Shown: in pieces, positions 8,772 through 17,017 of the stretch
Layout: each line of letters starts with the position of its first letter
Numbering within the stretch: the first letter of the stretch is position 1
Notes under the pieces: model-generated
The model's database searches: none
What the model was told of the DNA's origin: nothing
What the model saw: only the letters and a program-made list of their open reading frames with translations
NCBI RefSeq assembly: GCF_016804325.1
Contig: NZ_CP043627.1
Coordinates: forward strand, 6,727,001-6,791,000
Reading direction: 5' to 3'
Source of the DNA: Methylobacterium aquaticum
Lineage (GTDB): Bacteria; Pseudomonadota; Alphaproteobacteria; Rhizobiales; Beijerinckiaceae
DNA length: 64,000 nucleotides
Made by a program: the position numbers and the translations under genes

Positions 8772-9662
8772 TCAGACTCTCGCTGAAAATCGATCATACG
8801 GCGAGATCGGCACAATCGGTACGTCAGCTTCGTAGCGATAGATTTCGAGCCGCAGCCAAGCAAGTTCGCTTGCAGCATCGGCTTCCGGTACATCTTTGTA
8901 CCAGCATTTCAGCTGGCTTTTATTTCCGTCGTCCCAACGATAGCGCCGTGCTTTAAGGATATTTTTGCTCTCGTACGGCGTGCGAATGGCTTTGATCCGG
9001 TATATTGGATCAAATGCGTTCTCTAGCAAATACTCAAAGCCAGTGCGCCCTGATTGGGGTAAGGGTCGCGATAATATTTCTAGTGTTGCTTGGCAGTCGT
9101 CAACCGCGCGGTGAGCGCTGTAGATCATTCCGAAATCGCAAGCTATGTAGCTGAGCTTGCTACCCATACCTTCGACGGCCCATGGAATCTGGGTCAATGA
9201 ACAGCCCCAAGGTTTCTGCGCTAAACTAGGGCAAAGGTCTTCCGCAAATCTTCTGTCGAACCCTGCATTGTGCGCGATGACGAAATCGGCCTCGTCGACC
9301 ATCGCTGTAACCCTGGATCGATCGATGATATGCCCCTCCACCATCGGCAAGTCTATGCCAGTTAGTCTTGTGATTTCTGGCAAGATCGGGCCGAAGGGCT
9401 GCTGGAATGAGCCATACGGTACGCCGGCTTCAATCAGGCGGCCATCAACAGTATATGTAAAGGGGAGTAGTCCGACTTCGATGATTTCGTGGTAGTCAGG
9501 ATCGAGGCCCGTGGTCTCGAGGTCGATGATGAGGCCGTTTCGGATCTCCTCGCCGGGAGCGGCGATACCGAAGATGTGACGAGGCTTGTGGCGTCGGAGG
9601 ATACGATAATCACCATGCCGCTCGAGTGCGGACGCTACGATTTCGGGATCGATGTCAAGCAT
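8772..9662 (-). CDS. DnaQ-like 3'-5' exonuclease (DEDDh)
   Basis: A 296-residue protein with a full set of DEDDh catalytic residues: D47 and E49 in LIIDLETTGLD, D136 in VIAHNAGFDRRF, and H184 with D189 in SAHRAVDDCQATLEIL. The C-terminal ~100 residues (KSQLKCWYKDV and following) form a separate small domain common in stand-alone exonucleases of mobile DNA. It should degrade single-stranded DNA or RNA from the 3' end. The gene is divergent from a small Xre repressor, with an operator palindrome between them, so it is probably under that repressor's control. A role in defence or mobile-element upkeep is inference. Confidence 0.87.
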   Translation of the reverse strand: MLDIDPEIVASALERHGDYRILRRHKPRHIFGIAAPGEEIRNGLIIDLETTGLDPDYHEIIEVGLLPFTYTVDGRLIEAGVPYGSFQQPFGPILPEITRLTGIDLPMVEGHIIDRSRVTAMVDEADFVIAHNAGFDRRFAEDLCPSLAQKPWGCSLTQIPWAVEGMGSKLSYIACDFGMIYSAHRAVDDCQATLEILSRPLPQSGRTGFEYLLENAFDPIYRIKAIRTPYESKNILKARRYRWDDGNKSQLKCWYKDVPEADAASELAWLRLEIYRYEADVPIVPISPYDRFSARV

Positions 9663-9715
9663 CTGTCTCGCTCTCCCTTGGGGAAGGACAATCGTAAGAT
9701 AGATACCGTTGGGGA

Positions 9716-9738
9716 AAACGATACACAGAGTATCGTTT
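9716..9738. promoter_or_regulatory. palindromic operator between exonuclease and xre genes
   Basis: AAACGATAC-ACAGA-GTATCGTTT is a perfect 9-bp inverted repeat with a 5-bp centre, in the 112-bp gap between the two divergent starts. A second dyad ATCAC-TTTTTC-GTGAT follows at 9747-9762, next to the xre start. This is the expected layout for an Xre dimer that represses itself and its neighbour. Confidence 0.7.
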
Positions 9739-9774
9739 ACGATCGATCACTTTTTCGTGATCAGGCGGTGCAGT

Positions 9775-10014
9775 GTGGATAGGCGGCTGCTCAAGGCCGC
9801 ACGCGCGGCGCTGGGCTGGTCGCAGTCCGAGCTGGCTGAGCGCGCGGGCGTGCAGCGACTAGTCGTGGTTCGGTACGAAAATGGCTCGCAAGTGCCTCAC
9901 GCCCGGACAATGAATAATATTATTGAGGCATTGCGTGTCGGCGGCGTTGAAGAAATTTATCGTGAAGATGGCGCTTCAGGTATTGTATTGACTAAATATA
10001 TAAATGTGGGATAA
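9775..10014 (+). CDS. small Xre-family HTH regulator
   Basis: A 79-residue cro/cI-type protein: LLKAARAALGWSQSELAERA and GVQRLVVVRYENGSQVPHAR form the five-helix HTH, followed by NNIIEALRVGGVEEI. I chose GTG 9775 (AGGCGG 6 bp upstream); the longer frame from 9709 would translate through the operator region and looks artificial. It starts beside a palindromic operator and is divergent from the exonuclease gene, which suggests autoregulation. Confidence 0.83.
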   Translation: MDRRLLKAARAALGWSQSELAERAGVQRLVVVRYENGSQVPHARTMNNIIEALRVGGVEEIYREDGASGIVLTKYINVG

Positions 10015-10057
10015 CGTCACGCTTACGCATTGATATATTAGATGTATGCAAGTATAT

Positions 10058-11087
10058 CTATTGAGCGGACGCATTCTTGTTCCGGCGGAATGGCGATCCA
10101 GGCGGTGCAGCGGGCGTAGAGGATTGCCTGTAGTCCGGAAATAGGCGTGCGCAGATGAAGCACTCGCGCACATTCGGCCAGATCCGCTTGACCGGATAGA
10201 GTTCGAGGCTGTAGGCGGACGGCCGCACCAGCGTCACGGCGTCGGGCACCCACGGATCCTTGGCGATGTGCCAGCCTGCCCCGTCCAGCACCACCACGGC
10301 GTGCGTATCCGGCTCGAGCGTGGCCGCAAACTGCGCCAGCAACAGGCTCATCACCTCGGTCGAGACGCGCGGCAACACCAGACCGAACGCCGAGCCGGTC
10401 CGCGGCTCGACGGCGGCGAAGATGTAAGCGGACTGGAAGCGGCCGTCGCAGCGTCCCGCCGGACGCTGGCCCCGCATCCACCAGCGATGGCCGCTGCGCC
10501 CCTTCTGCCCGACCCGGGCCTCGTCCATGAAGAAGAGGCGGATCCGCTGGCCGGGGTGGACTTCGGCGGCGCTCGTCAAGGCCGCGCGGAGCCCCTTTTT
10601 GCGAAGGCCTGCGCAGCCTTGGCGTCGCGCTGCGGGTGAACCGGGCGGGTCTTCTGCTTCGACAAGCCCAGCCGGTGTACCAGGCGCGACATCGACTGGG
10701 GCAGCATGGTCTTGCCGAAGCGGACCTCGATGAAGCGGCAGAGGTCCGTCGGGGTCTAGCTGGCGGGCTCGCCCCGGTCGGCATCGGGCCCCCGCAGGAT
10801 ACGGTGGACCAGCACCGCCTGCTTGCCCTCGCTCAGGCGCTCTGGCCGGCGGCCGGGCGGTCGATCAAGCCGGCGAGGCCCTCGGCGTTAAAGCGCTTGA
10901 CGGCATCGCACAGCGCCTATCGCTCGATGCCAGCGGCCCGCGCCGCTTCCGCCCGGCTCATGCTATCGAGGGCGTTGGCAACAGCCAATAGGCGCAGAGC
11001 TGTCCGCCGACGCGGCTCCCGCTTGGCTTGCTGCCAGAGCTTTGGGGCTATGGCCACGTCGCACCGGATCTCGACGGCACGCGTCAC
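10058..11087 (-). pseudogene. IS630-family transposase, decayed
   Basis: Read leftward from GTG 11087, the frame gives an IS630 N-terminal HTH half (ALRLLAVANALDSMSRAEAA; GLIDRPAGRRPERLSEGKQA) with two in-frame TAG codons, at 10917-10919 and 10756-10758. A one-base frameshift near 10580-10600 then moves to the frame holding the DDE half: RLFFMDEARVGQKGRSGHRW, VVVLDGAGWHIAK and the C-terminal KRIWPNVRECF. Total length (~343 codons) is normal for IS630, so it is a full-length copy inactivated by three lesions. Its outer inverted repeats were not identified with confidence. Confidence 0.85.
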
Positions 11088-11095
11088 AGGCTCCT

Positions 11096-11137
11096 CACCG
11101 GTTCAGGGAAGCAGTGAATCACCTCCACGAACCGGTG
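11096..11137. repeat. 9-bp inverted repeat between IS630 remnant and Argonaute gene
   Basis: CACCGGTTC at 11096-11104 and GAACCGGTG at 11129-11137 are exact reverse complements 24 bp apart. They lie between the IS630 transposase start and the Argonaute stop at 11174. They may be part of the IS end or a hairpin that ends the defence operon. Confidence 0.55.
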
Positions 11138-11173
11138 AAAACTCCGACGAGTCTAAACACAAGCGCGGCGGAA

Positions 11174-12659
11174 TCACATATAGAACTTGTATTCGGCCCG
11201 AACCGGCATCTCCGGCCCGACGTGTTTCAGTACGTCGCTGACCATCCGCGAAAACGCGAGTGTGATCGGCACCCCGTCGGAGAATGACGCGTTGTTCACG
11301 TTCATTTTCGTCAGGGCGAGAACCTCCGTCGCTAGTTCGCGAAAGCCGCTGTCGCCGTGCTTCTCCAGGATCGTCCACGGCTCTGGGACATGCACCCCGA
11401 GGTAGGTATCAAAATACGGGGTAAACCCGTGCGTGTAGATCAGCGGATAGGTCCCCTCGATCATCGCGAAGGTCCCTCGGACCGGCGGGTACTGGCCTTT
11501 GCGGCTCAAGCGGATCTTCGTCTGATCCAGGGCGACGAGGTCGATGCTGGCGTCGCGGTTCACCGCCTCGATGCCAGCGTAGAAGCCCTCAAGCTCGTTG
11601 TACGCCCCGTGCTCGGAGCCCCAGAACCGCGAACTCTTGTGAACCACCACGCGCTTAGGCGGCAGACGGCTGATCCGCGTTCAGCGTCTTTTGGATCAGG
11701 GCGTTGGCATCCTTTTCCATGAGATGGGGCGTGCGTCCCATCTCGTCGACGTCCCACTCGAACGGCTCACCGCGCAGGACCACGCCCTGTCCGAGGTAGT
11801 CGAACGCTTGCGCCACGCCAGAACGCATGACCGGGCGGCCTTGGGTGTTCTCGGTCTGGTAGAAGGTGATGCCGATGTAGCAGGTGTCGGCTCCGAGTCC
11901 GTGACCGCGCCACGGGACGCCGCCCGCCTTGAAGTACAGGCCTGTCGCGAAGTTCCACGCACGTGTCGCCTTGTCCTGCAGGCCGGCGTTTTTCCCGATC
12001 AGCGTGTCCTCCCGAATCAGCTGAATGGGCACGCCCCATTTCATGCTGCGCGCCTTGAGCGCCCGGCGCAGGTTGAGGAACGTGCCGTCACGCAGGGTCG
12101 CGGTAGTCGATCCCTCCAGAAGAACCTGAGGCATCGCGACGAGGATCACGTCCGGGGCTGGAGCCGCCGTTGCGATGCGCTCAATGTGGTCGGTCATGAG
12201 ATCGGTCGCGCGTTCAACGCGCTGCACCTCGCTCTGCAGGTCAGAAATCAGCCGAGCCTCGCGGTCCGTGAAGGTCGAGTGCCATCGCTCCGAAGACACG
12301 AGCGCCGTGGCGAAACTCGTGTCCGCATTCATCCCGACGAAGTCCGGCGTGAGCCCCTTCACCAGCGCCTCGACATAATCCTCCTCGTTGAAGGGCTCGT
12401 CTGACGTCGCGATGGCGGGAGGCCGCTGCTCGGTTTTGTCGGTTTCGATCGAGCCGCGGCACTCATCGATCCATCGTTCGCACAACTCGACGGTCGCGCG
12501 GGTGCCGACGATGCCGATCTTGATCTGCTGCGGGTGAAGCGCCGGATCCGTGCGCCCGTAGGGGCCGTGCTCGGCCAAGCCCGTCTTCTTGTCGACGTGC
12601 AAGAAATGCCCGGCGAACTCAAGATGCGGCTCGGCGATGTACTCAACCGTGATGTCCAT
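11174..12659 (-). pseudogene. short prokaryotic Argonaute (MID-PIWI), frameshifted
   Basis: Two abutting frames together encode about 495 residues, a normal length for a short Argonaute. Frame 1 (12659 to 11655) has the MID and most of PIWI: IKIGIVGTRATVELCERWID, DVILVAMPQVL, KWGVPIQLIREDTL and the diagnostic QDKATRAWNF...KAGGVPWRG. Frame 2 (about 11670 to 11174) continues with RLPPKRVVVHKSSRFW and the PIWI C-terminus ending VRAEYKFYM. The switch needs a one-base shift near 11655-11675, without a slippery heptamer. Short Argonautes are catalytically inactive guide-binding partners of an APAZ effector, here the next gene upstream, 12 bp away. It is either a natural inactivation or a sequencing error. 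ATG 12659 is preferred over GTG 12668. Confidence 0.85.
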
Positions 12660-12671
12660 GGATAGCACTCG

Positions 12672-13979
12672 TTACGCCTTCGCAGTCGACATGATGCGTA
12701 CACTAAAATCGGCATCCGCCGTGAGCGGGACGCCGCTAACTGTGACGATCACCTGATCGTCGATGCATAGATCAAACGACGATTTGCTGCCCGACATCTG
12801 GCTCGCCCAGAACAACACGTTGCTGTAATAGGCGTTGTTGAACTCCTGGGCACGCGCCCGGATCGCGAAGGAGGCCGCAGCCTTGCCTTCCCACTGTGTC
12901 GTGCCGTTCGTCGAGTAGTGAAGGCCGGGATAGATGCCGACCGCCCACTGATTGCCGAAACGCTCAAACCGCGCGTTCAAAGCCAGGTGCTTGTAGAACC
13001 TGTGCTTCCCATAGGTATAGAACTTCGCGACGAGCCGCGTCGGGGCCCGCTGGCTGAAAACGTTGAACCACTTCCGGTGAAGCGGCGTCTCCTCATCGAC
13101 ACCCCGGCTGATGAAGTACCGCCTCGGTGAACGCTGAAAGGTACAGCCGATCCGGTGGAGATGCTTGTGCAGAAGCCGGTTAAGCAGCGTGCGAAGGTGA
13201 TCTTCGTTCTCCGCGCTCTGACCGAGCCAGTCTGCCAGGTCTAAATCCTCGAGCGCGCCGGAATCGACGACGTTCGCAAGGGCCGTCGTCGGCGAGGTCG
13301 GATCTGACAGCGTGATCAGCATGCCAGCTTGGTAGACGTAGGGCGGCACGAACCCCGCACCTGTCAGTCGGTCGTGGAAATTGCGCTGCTTCTCCGGCAA
13401 GACCGGCGATATCCAGATCCGCTCCGGCAATCGTAGAACCGGGAGCAGATTGGTATAGAGCGTCTCGCCCTGATCGAAGGCGATCCGCTCGGGAGCCTGC
13501 TCGCAGATCTCGCAGAGCGCCGCGTAGGCGCTCTCGTCGAACCGATCCGTCGCCTTGTCGAACAGGATCCGTAGCGGCGGCTTGAACGCGTCGGGATGAT
13601 CCTTGAGGTAGGCCTTGATGTCCTTCCAGTAGAGGAAATCGTCCTCAGGGTGGAAGACAACGAAGATCATTGGAACGTTAAGATCGCGCCAGTATCGAAG
13701 ATCTTTTTCCGATACCGGAGCGGCAAAAGTTTCGGCATCGTCGCGAGCGATATAGCTGGCCCCCGACTTCGATTGCACCTTGACGATTTTGCCAGTACCG
13801 ATGAGCCCGTCGCCATCTACTCGGGGGCGGCACAGCTCGATCTCGCCATCGATGCCGATGTCGTCCTTCTCCTGCTCGCGCCAGATGCAGCGCATGCCGT
13901 GGACGATCGCGGAGATGCGGTCTAAGCCGCGCCATTCCGAGATCTTCGATTTCGGTACGATCTTGTGCGGAGCGTTCAC
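12672..13979 (-). CDS. DUF4365 nuclease-APAZ effector of a SPARDA-type Argonaute system
   Basis: A 435-residue protein encoded immediately upstream of the short Argonaute. The N-terminal ~170 residues are a DUF4365 PD-(D/E)XK-type nuclease: D44/E46/E48 in DDIGIDGEIE and Q69/K71 in KVQSKSG, then a DLRYWRDLNVPMIFVVFHPE core. The C-terminal ~250 residues fit an APAZ domain (YGKHRFYKHLALNARFERF; GIYPGLHYSTNGTTQWEG). In SPARDA, guide-directed recognition of invader DNA by the Argonaute unleashes this nuclease, degrading cellular DNA and stopping infection (family knowledge). I chose GTG 13979 because AGGAGAGG lies just upstream; the open frame extends 35 codons further. The nuclease motif looks intact. 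Confidence 0.83.
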   Translation of the reverse strand: MNAPHKIVPKSKISEWRGLDRISAIVHGMRCIWREQEKDDIGIDGEIELCRPRVDGDGLIGTGKIVKVQSKSGASYIARDDAETFAAPVSEKDLRYWRDLNVPMIFVVFHPEDDFLYWKDIKAYLKDHPDAFKPPLRILFDKATDRFDESAYAALCEICEQAPERIAFDQGETLYTNLLPVLRLPERIWISPVLPEKQRNFHDRLTGAGFVPPYVYQAGMLITLSDPTSPTTALANVVDSGALEDLDLADWLGQSAENEDHLRTLLNRLLHKHLHRIGCTFQRSPRRYFISRGVDEETPLHRKWFNVFSQRAPTRLVAKFYTYGKHRFYKHLALNARFERFGNQWAVGIYPGLHYSTNGTTQWEGKAAASFAIRARAQEFNNAYYSNVLFWASQMSGSKSSFDLCIDDQVIVTVSGVPLTADADFSVRIMSTAKA

Positions 13980-14209
13980 GCGGCGTCCTCTCCTGGGACG
14001 TTCGATCTCTGTTCTCAAGCTAATGCGTGGCAACGCGCCCGACCAGGGTGCCCGCTGCGAAATGCGAATCTTTTTCGCAACCAAACCTTAGCATGCGCGG
14101 ATGGCGCACATCATAAGGGCCTGGGGAGAACGGGTACGACACCCCAGCCCGGATCTTCTTCGTTCACAACGTCGGCGCGAGCGCCTTGCGGTGCTCGTCG
14201 ATCGCGAGC

Positions 14210-14417
14210 GCGTGGTACGCGTTCTCGTTTAAGGCGGAGGTTATCCACCGACGCGGACCCTGGCGCTCCTTCGAGGCCGTCGAGTACGCCACACTGGAGT
14301 GGGTCGACTGGTACAAACAACCATCGTCGCTTGCTCGCACCGATCGGCAACTTCCCTCCCGCCGAGGCCGAAGCGCGCTATCATGCTCACGTCGGCGACC
14401 AAGCCTTGGCCGCCTGA
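14210..14417 (+). pseudogene. IS3-family transposase C-terminal remnant
   Basis: Two overlapping frames together give the end of an IS3 OrfB integrase core: FKAEVIHRRGPWRSFEAVEY and ATLEWVDWY in one frame, then NNHRRLLAPIGNFPPAEAEA and RYHAH in another. The frameshift is near 14313. The N-terminal two thirds is absent. It sits directly upstream of the defence operon's 5' end and marks past IS activity in the island. Confidence 0.75.
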
Positions 14418-14535
14418 CTCAAGACAATCTGCCTCCAAAAAAACCGGAGCGGTTCACCGACCGATCACGGTGCAGGGCGGTGAGCCGTTGGCTTTGATGT
14501 GTCACGCCCGTAGGGCAAAAAACTGGCGGTGGTGG

Positions 14536-15522
14536 TCAGAGGTCTTTCATCCAAGAGAGGAGCAGCGATGCGTGCTCGCGGTCGGTCAGCGGCAGGCTGC
14601 TGGCGTTGATCTCGCTCGGGTTCAGCCCGTACTTCCGCCGGAACGCGCGGCTGAAGACGCGCTCGTTCTCGAAACCGCACTCGTAGGCAAGGCGGGCAAT
14701 CATCGGTCGGCGACCCGCCGACGAGCGGGATAGCACCTGCATGGCCCGGGAGAGACGCCGATCACGAATGTAAGCGTAGACGCCACCATCGGCTTCGAAC
14801 AGCTTGTAGAGTGGGGTCCGCGAAAGGGCGAACCTAGCCATCAGTATCTCGACGTCGATGGTCGCCAGGTTCTCGTCGATGAATTGGCGGATGGCGATGT
14901 TCGTGACCGCCGCATGATTGTAGGCGCTGTCGGCTTCCGACAAAAACAGTGCGTTGCAAAGTGCGGTCGTCGCTGGAACGATGTGGCTCATCTGCGCCGG
15001 CGTCGCCGTTCTTAGACAGGCGCTGACATTGCGAAAGTGGTCGGCGAGCAGTTTGGTGATCGGGCTGCTCGCGGACGGCAGGATCTGGCCGTGCCAAGCT
15101 GAAACGTCTCCGACCCGCCCCTCGAGGAGGCGGCGCGGGATTGCGAGATTGAGCCCGGTCATGCCCTTGGTCTCGGACAGGATCGGCTGTGACAGGTCGA
15201 AGGTGACGAAGGATTCCTGCGTAATCTCGTGGGCCTGCCCGGCGATCGAGATGTTTGTCCGGCCGGAGGTGTAGAGTCGCAAGACGACATGATCGATGTT
15301 TTGAGCCGCGACCAGAGCCGGCGTCCGCTCGATCGTCTGGGGCGAAGCGTCGATTTCCCCGAAAACCAGCTGGTTCATGTGGTGATAGCGGTGGAACGCC
15401 GTCGTCGGAACGATGGCTTCGGGATCGATCTGCGTAACGAAGAACGACGACAGCGTGTCGATCCAAGCGCGGCGGCGCGTCTCGGCATCGAGAATGTGAT
15501 CGAAGCGGTGGTCTATGATCAT
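14536..15522 (-). CDS. AraC-family transcriptional regulator
   Basis: A 328-residue AraC/XylS regulator. The C-terminal ~100 residues carry the double HTH: IDVEILMARFALSRTPLYKL for the first, and PMIARLAYECGFENERVFSR then AFRRKYGLNPSEI for the second. The N-terminal part is an AraC ligand-binding-like domain (HVVLRLYTSGRTNISIAG; SFVTFDLSQPILSE). ATG 15522 is chosen; a start up to 11 codons upstream cannot be excluded. It lies between an IS3 remnant and the recombinase gene, so it is island cargo with no obvious target gene next to it. Confidence 0.87.
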   Translation of the reverse strand: MIIDHRFDHILDAETRRRAWIDTLSSFFVTQIDPEAIVPTTAFHRYHHMNQLVFGEIDASPQTIERTPALVAAQNIDHVVLRLYTSGRTNISIAGQAHEITQESFVTFDLSQPILSETKGMTGLNLAIPRRLLEGRVGDVSAWHGQILPSASSPITKLLADHFRNVSACLRTATPAQMSHIVPATTALCNALFLSEADSAYNHAAVTNIAIRQFIDENLATIDVEILMARFALSRTPLYKLFEADGGVYAYIRDRRLSRAMQVLSRSSAGRRPMIARLAYECGFENERVFSRAFRRKYGLNPSEINASSLPLTDREHASLLLSWMKDL

Positions 15523-15760
15523 GGACACGGAAAGCCGAACGCGAAAAAGCAACACACGGTGCCGTGAAGGCCCGCGCCGTCATCACACGCATTGATTGCG
15601 TTTATCCTTCGACCCGGATTCTGGCGGTCCCCTGGGGACGGTGCATCCTCCCATCGGGACGCAAAGTCCGTGATGGACGAGGTGCCGAGCGTTCCGTGTC
15701 TCGGATGTCCGGCCGGTGGGCGATGGACGACTGTCCCTGACAGCAGCTGGTGGCGCGCGC

Positions 15761-16351
15761 CTATGCCTGGCGCGGCCACATCCGGGTGGCGATCTCTCGT
15801 TCCTCGGGGCCAATGACGTCGCCGTAGATCGCGGTCGTAGCGATGTCGGCGTGGCCAAGCCATCGCTGCAGGAGATTGAGAGGGATACCGGATCGAAGCG
15901 CGTGTACACCGAAACCGTGGCGTAGCCCTTTGGGAGATGCCGCCGTCTCCCCAACCTGCGCCAGAGCCATCACGCCCTTCACATGACGCCATGCCGTCGT
16001 GCGTCCGATCGGCCAGAGACGGTCTCCGGGTTGCCCGGCTCCGTGAATCTGCCGAACGGCGCGGAGGATCTTGTGCGGGACAGGAACTTGCCGAACGATC
16101 CCGGGGCGGCGCTTCTTGAGGCAGCGCACGGAGACTATACCGTCGTCGACGTCGAGATCGGCATGGGTCAGATTGAGCGCTTCTGAGATCCGACAGCCGG
16201 TCCAGGCCAGCATCAAGCACAGAGGCCCGACCTCGGGCGAGCACGAGGCAACCGCGGCGACGAAGCGCTCGCGCTCCTGCGCCGTCAGGTACTTGCGCCG
16301 TCCGCTGTCGGTGTAAAGCGACAGGGATGGAGCTGGCCCCGGTTTGGCCAT
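15761..16351 (-). CDS. short tyrosine recombinase
   Basis: A 196-residue catalytic-domain-only integrase. Active-site residues are R54 (TGCRISEAL), a lysine near 79-80 (CLKKRR), R144 (SPKGLRHGFG), H167 (WLGHADIATT) and Y176 (AIYGDV). The box II histidine is replaced by K141, as in a set of short recombinases carried by plasmids and transposons. There is no N-terminal SAM-like core-binding domain, so it is about half the usual length. ATG 16351 is chosen; the frame stays open for 138 codons upstream but runs through the palindromes and reads as non-coding. It may resolve or insert the surrounding element (inference). Confidence 0.82.
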   Translation of the reverse strand: MAKPGPAPSLSLYTDSGRRKYLTAQERERFVAAVASCSPEVGPLCLMLAWTGCRISEALNLTHADLDVDDGIVSVRCLKKRRPGIVRQVPVPHKILRAVRQIHGAGQPGDRLWPIGRTTAWRHVKGVMALAQVGETAASPKGLRHGFGVHALRSGIPLNLLQRWLGHADIATTAIYGDVIGPEEREIATRMWPRQA

Positions 16352-16400
16352 AGCTGAGCTTCTCCAAGTTGACCGCTGGGGCAGAGCTGCCCGCGGTGGT

Positions 16401-16429
16401 GTGGAACGGATTTGCCAATTCTGTTCCAC
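16401..16429. repeat. candidate recombinase core site 1
   Basis: GTGGAACGGATTT, a 3-bp centre, then AATTCTGTTCCAC: 13-bp inverted arms with two mismatches, 50 bp upstream of the recombinase start. Its right half shares a 15-bp exact match (CAATTCTGTTCCACG) with site 2. Paired inverted arms around a short centre are what a tyrosine recombinase binds. Confidence 0.6.
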
Positions 16430-16537
16430 GCCGCGAGCGAGGCGAAATTTGCCTTCAGGGGAAGTGTGAACGAGCAAGCTAATAGCTCCGCTTGTGGAAG
16501 TTATCAACCGTATAACAATAGATATTTCAGGGACGTA

Positions 16538-16563
16538 AACAGAATTGGCAATTCTGTTCCACG
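16538..16563. repeat. candidate recombinase core site 2
   Basis: AACAGAATT-GGC-AATTCTGTT is a perfect 9-bp inverted repeat, followed by CCACG that extends the match to site 1. Centre-to-centre spacing from site 1 is about 133 bp, in direct orientation as judged by the shared 15-mer. Confidence 0.6.
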
Positions 16564-17017
16564 AATATCCAGCAGTTCGGCGATTCGTATCGCAAGACGT
16601 CATGGCGAGAAATCCGCGATTTGAGCTTGCGCGCGGTTGCCGCAAGACCCGTGAGACGCGGCCAAACTTCGGATTGGGCAAACCTGCGCCGATGGGCCGG
16701 AGGGGGGCTGCGTTACGGTTCGGGACGGCGCGTGCGCTCGGAAGGACGGAGCGTCCGACATTCACTCGGATGCCGTGAGCGATTTTAGGAACTCGGAAAG
16801 CTGCATTCCGGCATTTATTGCCTGCTTCAACAGCAAATACGCAAGCAAAAACGAACGCATGAAATTAAATCTAATTCATTAGAAGAAAAATCAGCATTAT
16901 CTTTTAGTTGTATTTGAGATTATTTTCGAGAGCCGCCAAAGTTCCGAGTTGATCGCGGTGCAGGCCCACCTGCCCCGACCTGATCTTAATTCAACCTCAA
17001 AGACAAAGAGTTTTCCT

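Larger units (their letters stand above)
16352..17017. other. 666-bp non-coding region with paired palindromes
   Basis: It lies between the divergent recombinase and porin genes. It holds the two GTTCCAC-ended palindromes (separate entries) and, from about 16800 to 16960, a very AT-rich stretch. It probably carries both promoters and is likely the right edge of the island. Confidence 0.6.

Noticed and set aside
11655..11675. Programmed ribosomal frameshift in the Argonaute gene
   Set aside because: No slippery heptamer such as A-AAA-AAG and no obvious downstream hairpin at the switch; a mutation or sequencing error is simpler.
14160..14536. Complete IS3 element near 14.2 kb
   Set aside because: Only the last ~70 codons of the transposase, in two frames, are present; no OrfA or inverted repeats were found.
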